A DNA stretch of 48,066 bases from Clostridia bacterium (GTDB lineage Bacteria; Bacillota_A; Clostridia; Christensenellales; Aristaeellaceae). The stretch spans positions 1 to 48,066 of the forward strand of contig JAFWUC010000047.1 in NCBI GenBank assembly GCA_017518705.1, read 5' to 3'. Below are positions 42,846-48,066 of the stretch, in pieces. Numbering within the stretch: position 1 is the stretch's first letter; each line of letters starts with the position of its first letter. Under the pieces are notes generated by a model. That model made no database searches and was not told the origin of the DNA. It worked only from the letters and a program-made list of their open reading frames with translations. The position numbers were made by a program, and so were the translations under genes.

Positions 42846-44009
42846 TTACTCCGCAAGCAGCTTGTCCACGTAGTCCAGCCTTTCCCAGCTGAAGTCCACG
42901 TCTGTCCGGCCAAAGTGGCCGTAAGCGGCAGTCTGGGCGTAGATCGGCGCCCTCAGCCCCAGCCGTTCGATTATGGCCGCGGGCCTGAAGTCGAACACCT
43001 TGCTCACTTTCCTGGCCAGTTCGTCGTCCGGCAGTTTGCCCGTGCCGAAAGTGTCCACCATGACGCTCACGGGCTTGGCAACGCCGATAGCGTAAGCGAG
43101 CTGTATCTCACACCTTTCGGCAAGCCCCGCCGCCACCACGTTCTTGGCGGCGTGACGCGCAGCATACGCCGCGGAGCGGTCCACCTTGGTGGGATCCTTG
43201 CCGCTGAACGCGCCGCCGCCGTGACGTCCCATTCCGCCGTAAGTGTCCACTATGATCTTCCTGCCCGTGAGCCCACTGTCGCCCTGGGGGCCGCCCACCA
43301 CGAACCTGCCGGTGGGGTTGATCAGGAAGCGTGTGTTTTCATCCATAAGTTCCGCGGGGATCTCGTGCCTGATGACCAGCTCGGTCATGTCTTTCTCGAT
43401 CTGCGGCTGGCCGACCTTGGGATTATGCTGGGTGGACAGGACCACCGTGTCTACCCTTACCGGCTTGTTGCCTTCGTACTCGACCGTCACCTGGGCTTTT
43501 CCGTCGGGGCGCAGATAGCCCACCGTTTTGTTTTTGCGGACTTCCGCCAGGCGGCGGGTGATGCGGTGCGCCAGAGCTATGGGCATGGGCATGAGCTCCG
43601 GAGTCTCGTTGCAGGCAAAGCCGAACATCATGCCCTGGTCGCCTGCGCCGGTGTCCCTGAGGTTTTCGTTTCTGCCTTCCAGGGCATTGTTAACGCCCAT
43701 GGCGATGTCCGGAGACTGCTTGTCCACGCACACCAGCACAGAACAGCTTTCCCCGTCAAAACCGTATTTGGCTCTGGTATAGCCGATATCCAGCACCTTT
43801 TTGCGGGCGATCGCGGCGTAATCCACGTTGCAGTCCGTGCTGATCTCGCCCATTATCATTATGAGCCCCGTGGTGGCGCAGCATTCGCAGGCCACGTGGG
43901 CGTTGGGATCCTTGGCAAGTATGGCGTCCAGTATGCTGTCCGATATCTGGTCGCACACCTTATCGGGATGCCCTTCGGTGACGGATTCGCTGGTAAACAG
44001 TTTTCTCAT
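42846..44009 (-). CDS. metK: S-adenosylmethionine synthetase
   Basis: 387 residues from ATG 44007-44009; a TTG three codons earlier is less likely given its cramped spacing to AAGGA. It makes SAM from methionine and ATP. Motifs are [30 protein letters not shown], and the P-loop-like [20 protein letters not shown], all matching MetK, with the expected three-domain length. Transcription is controlled by a SAM-I riboswitch and its terminator (44042-44179), giving feedback by the product. The following gene is an aldo/keto reductase. Confidence 0.98.
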   Translation of the reverse strand: MRKLFTSESVTEGHPDKVCDQISDSILDAILAKDPNAHVACECCATTGLIMIMGEISTDCNVDYAAIARKKVLDIGYTRAKYGFDGESCSVLVCVDKQSPDIAMGVNNALEGRNENLRDTGAGDQGMMFGFACNETPELMPMPIALAHRITRRLAEVRKNKTVGYLRPDGKAQVTVEYEGNKPVRVDTVVLSTQHNPKVGQPQIEKDMTELVIRHEIPAELMDENTRFLINPTGRFVVGGPQGDSGLTGRKIIVDTYGGMGRHGGGAFSGKDPTKVDRSAAYAARHAAKNVVAAGLAERCEIQLAYAIGVAKPVSVMVDTFGTGKLPDDELARKVSKVFDFRPAAIIERLGLRAPIYAQTAAYGHFGRTDVDFSWERLDYVDKLLAE

Positions 44010-44041
44010 TTGGTTCAAAAATCCTTCCGTAATAAACTAAT

Positions 44042-44065
44042 AACCCGCCGTTACAGGCGGGTTTT
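44042..44065 (-). terminator. Expression-platform terminator of the metK SAM-I riboswitch
   Basis: On the minus strand AACCCGCC (44063-44056) pairs with GGCGGGTT (44049-44042), followed by ATTAGTTTATTA. The 5' arm can instead pair with GGCGGG (44083-44078) of the aptamer P1 region, forming the antiterminator when SAM is low. Confidence 0.88.
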
Positions 44066-44080
44066 CACATACAGATCCCC

Positions 44081-44179
44081 GCCTCATCTTCCAAGGCTTG
44101 CGCCTTGCGGGAATTGGCACCGGTTTGAACCGGTTGCCGGGTTTCACAGGGCCCGTCCCTCAACCACTCTTGATAAGGC
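44081..44179 (-). promoter_or_regulatory. SAM-I (S-box) riboswitch aptamer upstream of metK
   Basis: P1 pairs GCCTTATC (44179-44172) with GATGAGGC (44088-44081). Core blocks read, on the minus strand, TTATCAAGAGTGG, TTGAGGGACGGGCCC, TGTGAAACCCGGCAACC, GGTGCCAATTCCCGC and CTTGGAAGATGAGG, matching the S-box consensus. High SAM should stabilise P1 and allow the terminator at 44042-44065. The remainder of the 44010-44382 gap holds the two divergent promoters. Confidence 0.96.
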
Positions 44180-44195
44180 TTGTTATCGGCTAATG

Positions 44196-44223
44196 ATTAT
44201 ATCAGACGCTTTTACCGTGTCAA
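44196..44223 (-). promoter_or_regulatory. Promoter of metK
   Basis: Minus strand: TTGACA (44223-44218), 16-nt spacer, TATAAT (44201-44196), just ahead of the riboswitch. Confidence 0.82.
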
Positions 44224-44290
44224 GCATCTGCATGTTAATTGTTTTATTGGGCGTGTCCGCACGGTTTTTTACTTATTTACGATTACCGTC

Positions 44291-44319
44291 TTGAAAATCT
44301 CCCGCCCATCGGATAATAT
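44291..44319 (+). promoter_or_regulatory. Promoter of the pepF operon
   Basis: TTGAAA (44291-44296), 17-nt spacer, TAATAT (44314-44319); leader of about 57 nt before ATG 44383. Confidence 0.65.
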
Positions 44320-44382
44320 GTGTTTCATAGCAGGCCGGAGCGGCGGGACTGTGAGCCTCATCCGGCAGAAAGAGGTATCTGT

Positions 44383-46194
44383 ATGCAGCTGTGCGCCCGC
44401 AAGGATGTGCCCGTCAGGGAGACCTGGGATCTTTCCCTCATCTATCCGGAAGAAAAGCTCATGTGGGAGGAGCTTGAAAGAACAAAAATCGGCGTAAAGC
44501 AGTTCTGCGATACTTATTCGGGAAAACTGAATACCGCTGAAACGATCGTGAAATGTCTGGACGACATGGAGCTCATACTCCAGGCGATCGACCGCATCTG
44601 GTCTTACTCAGGGCTTGCCGTGGAAACTGATTATACCGACAACAAGCTCAGGGAACGGGATGAAAAAGTCAGCGACGAAACCACCCGCATGTTCAGCTCC
44701 ATGTCCTTTGTGGACAGCGAGATAATCCTGGCGCCCGACGAAGAGCTGGATAAAGCCCTGAGCTTAGCCAAAGGCTGCCGCGTCCACCTTCAGGATCTTA
44801 TCGCCAGAAAGGCGCACATGCTCTCTCCCGAAACGGAAAAGACGCTCGCCGCGCTGGACAGGGCGCTTAGTCTGCCCTACGACGTCTATAACACCATGAA
44901 GCTCGCTGATATCAGCTTCGAGCCCTTTACCGTGGACGGCAGGGAATACCCTCTGGGTTATTCTCTGTTCGAGGACGATTATGAGCTGGAAGCCGATACG
45001 AAGGTGCGCCGCGCCGCGTTCCGCGCGTTCTACGGCACACTGGAAAAGTATAAAAACACCACCGCGGCGGCGTACAACTCCTGCGTCACGCAGGAGAAGA
45101 CCATATCTGAGCTTAGAAGATTCAGCGACGTGTTCGACAGCCTGCTGTTCCGCCAGAAGGTCACGCGGGAAATGTACGACCGCCAGATCGACCTGATCAC
45201 TCAAAAACTCGCGCCGCATATGTGCCGCTACGCCAAACTGCTGGAGAAAAAGCACGGACTGGACAAGGTGTCCTTCGCGGACCTTAAGATCGCGGTGGAC
45301 CCGGAGTACGACCCCAAAGTCACCATAGAAGAGTCCCGCAAATACGTGCGGGAAGGCCTGTCCATACTGGGCGAAGACTATGTGCAGATGGTTGACAGGG
45401 CGTATAATGAGCGCTGGATCGATTTTGCCCGGAACATGGGCAAGAGCACAGGCGGCTTCTGCTCCGGCCTGTACCGCAAAAACTCGTTTATACTGCTCAA
45501 CTGGAACGACCGCATGTCCGACGTGTTCACCATAGCCCACGAACTGGGGCACGCGGGTCAGTCCATGTACGGCGACAGGGCGCAGTCTTATTACGACAGA
45601 GATCCTTCCATGTACCTTGTCGAAGCGCCTTCCACCATGAACGAGCTGCTGCTTGCCCGCCACCTTACCCATACAAGCGGCGACAAGCGTTTCCGCCGCT
45701 GGGTGCTGTCCAACCTGATAAGCAACACTTACTATCACAACTTCGTCACCCACCTGCGGGAAGCCTGGTATCAGAGGGAAGTTTACCGCATCATAGACGC
45801 CGGCGGCAGCGTGAACGCTGATATACTTAGCGACCTGTTCCGCAAAAACCTGGAACTGTTCTGGGGCGAAGACGTGGATATCCCCAAAGGCGCGGAACTC
45901 ACCTGGATGCGCCAGCCTCACTACTACATGGGCCTGTACTCCTACACCTACAGCGCCGGGCTCACCGTGGCGACCCAGGCCATGCTGCGCATAGAAAAAG
46001 AAGGCCAAAGCGCCGTGGACGATTGGAAAAAGTTCCTCTCCGCCGGCGGCACGCAGGACCCCGTTGGTCTGGCAAGGATCGCGGGCTTCGACATCACCAC
46101 CGACGGTCCGTTAAACGCCACCATCGACTATATCGGTTCCGTTATTGACGAGATCTGCCGCCTGACCGAAGAACTCGACGGGATCAAAGTCTGA
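44383..46194 (+). CDS. pepF: Oligoendopeptidase F (M3 metallopeptidase)
   Basis: 603 residues from ATG 44383 after AAAGAGGT; the in-frame ATG at 44320 has no ribosome site. The zinc motif HELGH (386-390) sits in TIAHELGHAGQSMYG, and the third ligand Glu is in VEAPSTMNELLLARH. The N-terminal half is helical with RETWDLSLIYP at its start, the usual PepF beginning. It degrades oligopeptides of roughly 7-17 residues in the cytoplasm; no signal peptide. Two small genes follow with a 2-nt gap and a 1-nt overlap. Confidence 0.95.
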   Translation: MQLCARKDVPVRETWDLSLIYPEEKLMWEELERTKIGVKQFCDTYSGKLNTAETIVKCLDDMELILQAIDRIWSYSGLAVETDYTDNKLRERDEKVSDETTRMFSSMSFVDSEIILAPDEELDKALSLAKGCRVHLQDLIARKAHMLSPETEKTLAALDRALSLPYDVYNTMKLADISFEPFTVDGREYPLGYSLFEDDYELEADTKVRRAAFRAFYGTLEKYKNTTAAAYNSCVTQEKTISELRRFSDVFDSLLFRQKVTREMYDRQIDLITQKLAPHMCRYAKLLEKKHGLDKVSFADLKIAVDPEYDPKVTIEESRKYVREGLSILGEDYVQMVDRAYNERWIDFARNMGKSTGGFCSGLYRKNSFILLNWNDRMSDVFTIAHELGHAGQSMYGDRAQSYYDRDPSMYLVEAPSTMNELLLARHLTHTSGDKRFRRWVLSNLISNTYYHNFVTHLREAWYQREVYRIIDAGGSVNADILSDLFRKNLELFWGEDVDIPKGAELTWMRQPHYYMGLYSYTYSAGLTVATQAMLRIEKEGQSAVDDWKKFLSAGGTQDPVGLARIAGFDITTDGPLNATIDYIGSVIDEICRLTEELDGIKV

Positions 46195-46196
46195 CG

Positions 46197-46490
46197 GTGT
46201 GGTACGAATACGACGCCGTCATCCGCGAACAGGCGGATAACGGCGGAGCCTATGTGGAATTCCCGCTGGATATCCGAAAGGAATTCGGGAAAGGCCGCAT
46301 AAAAGTTCGCGCGCAGTTCGACGGGATCCCCTACGAGGGCAGCATAGTGAATATGGGCGTAAAGAACCCCGACGGCTCCGTGTGCTATATCATAGGTGTC
46401 CTGAAGTCCATAAGGTCACGCCTGGGCAAAGGCGACGGGGACAGCGTACACGTGATCATCGAAGCGGCAGAAAGCCGCAGCAGCGTATAA
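46197..46490 (+). CDS. DUF1905 domain protein
   Basis: 97 residues from a GTG two bases after the pepF stop. The sequence follows the DUF1905 pattern: GAYVEFPLDIRKEFGKGRIK, VRAQFDGIPYEGSIVNMG and a C-terminal GDSVHVIIE. These are small beta-barrel proteins of unknown role, in other genomes sometimes fused to YdeI/OmdA domains. Translation is coupled with both neighbours. Confidence 0.85.
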   Translation: MWYEYDAVIREQADNGGAYVEFPLDIRKEFGKGRIKVRAQFDGIPYEGSIVNMGVKNPDGSVCYIIGVLKSIRSRLGKGDGDSVHVIIEAAESRSSV

Positions 46491-46876
46491 TGCTTATGAC
46501 CGATACCGACACGCTCATGTTTTTTGAGGGGCACAGCGCGGCGCTGCCCATCTTTCTCGAGTTCGAGAGATTTCTGGACACTGCGTTGCCCGTTGTGAAC
46601 AAACGCGTCCGCAAAACGCAGATCTCTTTTTTCAACCGGCACGTTTTCGCCTGCGTCTCGTTTGCGGCGGTCAGGCGCAAAGCCGACCTGCCGGAAGGCT
46701 ACATTGTGATAACCCTTTGTCTCCCCTACTGTCTGGACTCCGACCGCGCCGCCATGAAGGTCGAAGCGTATCCGGGCAGATGGACGCACCATTTCGTCGT
46801 CAGCAGCCCGGATGAGCTGGACGATGAATTTCAAAGCTTTGTGCGCGAAGCCTACGACTTCGCGTATAGCAAATGA
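46490..46876 (+). CDS. DUF5655-like protein
   Basis: 128 residues from ATG 46490, which overlaps the DUF1905 stop by one base (TAATG). Features are FFEGHSAALPIFLEFERFLD, VRKTQISFFNRHVFACVSFA and WTHHFVVSSPDELDDEF, resembling DUF5655, a domain of unknown function that often occurs with DUF1905 or YdhG-like proteins. Cytoplasmic. Last gene of the pepF unit. Confidence 0.75.
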   Translation: MLMTDTDTLMFFEGHSAALPIFLEFERFLDTALPVVNKRVRKTQISFFNRHVFACVSFAAVRRKADLPEGYIVITLCLPYCLDSDRAAMKVEAYPGRWTHHFVVSSPDELDDEFQSFVREAYDFAYSK

Positions 46877-46970
46877 TCTTTACCCTTCTGTTTTGAAATC
46901 AATCAACGCGCGAATAAACGGCTGCGTACATCGGGACGTTTTATGTCCCGCGGGCGGGACGGAACCTCAC

Positions 46971-46994
46971 AAAAAGGGTTTCGTCCCCTTTTTT
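46971..46994 (+). terminator. Terminator of the pepF operon
   Basis: AAAAAGGG (46971-46978) pairs with CCCTTTTT (46986-46993), then more T. A separate hairpin, CGGGAC 46932-46937 with GTCCCG 46945-46950, lies just upstream, with a third CGGGAC copy at 46955-46960. Confidence 0.8.
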
Positions 46995-47027
46995 AACATT
47001 ATCAACGTCAAATAATCGCATTTTTGC

Positions 47028-47056
47028 TTGAAAACCCAATAAAATGGGTGTATAAT
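47028..47056 (+). promoter_or_regulatory. Promoter of ppdK, with inverted repeat in the spacer
   Basis: TTGAAA (47028-47033), 17-nt spacer, TATAAT (47051-47056). The spacer contains ACCCA (47034-47038), six A/T bases, TGGGT (47045-47049), an inverted repeat well placed for a repressor. Confidence 0.85.
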
Positions 47057-47102
47057 GTTTTTTTGTGAGTTTAGACACAAATCATTTTTTGGGAGGAAAC
47101 CC

Positions 47103-48066
47103 ATGGCAACCAAGTATTTATATCTGTTCACCGAAGGAAACGCGACCATGCGCAACCTGCTGGGCGGCAAAGGCGCCAACCTGGCCGAAATGACCAATAT
47201 CGGCCTGCCCGTCCCCCAGGGCTTTACCATAACCACCGAAGCCTGCACTCAGTATTATGAAGACGGCCGTCAGATCAATCCCGAGATCCAGGCCGAAATA
47301 ATGACCTATATCACCAAGATGGAAGAGATCAACGGCAAGAAGTTCGGCGATCTCAAAAACCCCCTGCTGGTCAGCGTAAGAAGCGGCGCCAGAGCCTCCA
47401 TGCCCGGCATGATGGACACCATCCTGAACCTGGGTCTTAACGACGACGTGGTCGCCGCCATGATCGCCGGCAACCCCGACCCCAAGTTTGCCCGCTTCGT
47501 ATACGACAGCTACCGCCGTTTCATCCAGATGTATTCCGACGTAGTCATGGAAGTCGGCAAAAAGTACTTTGAGCAGCTGATCGACGAAATGAAGGAAAAG
47601 CGCGGCATCCAGTACGATATAGAGCTCACCGCGGACGACCTTAAGGAGCTGGCGTCTCAGTTCAAAGCCGAGTACAAGAGCAAGATCGGCAGCGACTTCC
47701 CCTCTGATCCCAAAGAGCAGCTGATGGGCGCGATCAAGGCCGTGTTCCGTTCCTGGGACAATCCCCGCGCCAACGTCTACCGCCGCGACAACGACATCCC
47801 CTATTCCTGGGGCACCGCCGTCAACGTAATGCCCATGGTGTTCGGCAACCTCAACAACAACTCCGGCACCGGCGTCGCCTTCACACGCGACCCCGCGACC
47901 GGCGAAAAGAAGCTGATGGGTGAGTTCCTGACCAACGCTCAGGGCGAAGACGTGGTTGCCGGCGTCCGTACTCCCATGCCCATCCAGGAGATGGAGCAGA
48001 AGTTCCCCGAGGCATACGCTCAGTTCGTGGACGTGTGCAAGACTCTGGAGGATCACTCTCGCGATA
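47103..48066 (+). CDS. ppdK: Pyruvate, phosphate dikinase (N-terminal part; continues beyond window)
   Basis: 321 codons are visible from ATG 47103, after GGGAGGAAA. It converts pyruvate, ATP and Pi to PEP, AMP and PPi, reversibly, and in anaerobic clostridia often works in the glycolytic direction. The nucleotide-binding domain is seen in LLGGKGANLAEMTNIGLPVP, LLVSVRSGARASMPGMMDTI and NSGTGVAFTRDPATGEKKL, all diagnostic. The phosphohistidine and PEP-binding domains would be to the right of the window. A strong promoter with an inverted repeat in its spacer suggests regulated high expression. Confidence 0.97.
   Translation, partial: MATKYLYLFTEGNATMRNLLGGKGANLAEMTNIGLPVPQGFTITTEACTQYYEDGRQINPEIQAEIMTYITKMEEINGKKFGDLKNPLLVSVRSGARASMPGMMDTILNLGLNDDVVAAMIAGNPDPKFARFVYDSYRRFIQMYSDVVMEVGKKYFEQLIDEMKEKRGIQYDIELTADDLKELASQFKAEYKSKIGSDFPSDPKEQLMGAIKAVFRSWDNPRANVYRRDNDIPYSWGTAVNVMPMVFGNLNNNSGTGVAFTRDPATGEKKLMGEFLTNAQGEDVVAGVRTPMPIQEMEQKFPEAYAQFVDVCKTLEDHSRD

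Noticed and set aside
42915..44294. A 459-codon plus-strand open frame opposite metK
   Set aside because: Antisense to metK and its SAM riboswitch, both certain.

Overview
The window looks like a chromosomal segment of an anaerobic, low-to-mid GC Gram-positive bacterium (Bacillota, Clostridia; a gut or rumen lineage is likely). Support comes from strong AGGAGG-type ribosome binding sites, an S-box (SAM-I) riboswitch on metK, a SpoVK/CbxX-like ATPase, YidC/Jag without a Gram-negative-type periplasmic YidC domain, pyruvate phosphate dikinase, and an anaerobic GlpA-like/DUF1667 oxidoreductase set. No rRNA, tRNA, CRISPR array, transposase or prophage was seen. Coding density is high and almost every transcription unit is bounded by a readable promoter and a hairpin terminator.

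Layout. 1-2350: the 5' end of an Fe-S scaffold gene (minus), divergent from an ABC-F ribosome-protection type gene with a long structured leader. 2370-6331 (minus): a 951-residue membrane-anchored coiled-coil protein, a small Tic20/DUF4870-like membrane protein and a zinc-ribbon membrane protein. 6549-9342 (minus): the conserved rpmH-rnpA-yidD-yidC-jag operon, with overlapping genes. The dnaA gene usually found beside rpmH is absent; a PfkB kinase lies there instead. 10624-14936 (plus): a secreted multi-Ig-domain protein with a C-terminal caspase-like domain, then a zinc-ribbon protein and a CYTH-domain protein. 14994-24462: two tandem GH106-like glycosidases, guaB on the opposite strand, and a DUF5060-type glycosidase, suggesting use of rhamnose-containing (pectin-like) oligosaccharides inside the cell. 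24545-28120 (minus): a CbxX/SpoVK AAA+ ATPase and a large unknown membrane protein, each with its own promoter. 28310-32014 (minus): YhaM-like exonuclease, TopB and CysE.

32178-37513 (plus): an exported SH3/phage-lysozyme-type wall hydrolase, TatD, a GlpA-like FAD oxidoreductase, a pyridine nucleotide oxidoreductase and DUF1667, nearly all joined by 1-4 nt overlaps or a 2 nt gap. 37624-40185 (plus): a PII-like protein overlapping a CPA2-type cation:proton antiporter, then a URO-D-superfamily protein. 40312-41793 (plus): a ribokinase-like kinase and a nitroreductase. 41842-44223 (minus): metK under a SAM-I riboswitch, then an aldo/keto reductase. 44383-46876 (plus): PepF, DUF1905 and DUF5655 proteins. 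47103-end (plus): the start of ppdK.

The least explained parts are the ABC-F leader RNA, the caspase-like surface protein operon, the PII-like/antiporter pair, the two large coiled-coil or helical membrane proteins (3476-6331 and 26045-28120), and the rearranged rpmH neighbourhood. Promoters are very regular: many are TTGACA-like boxes with a 17-nt spacer, and five use TAAAAT as the -10 box.
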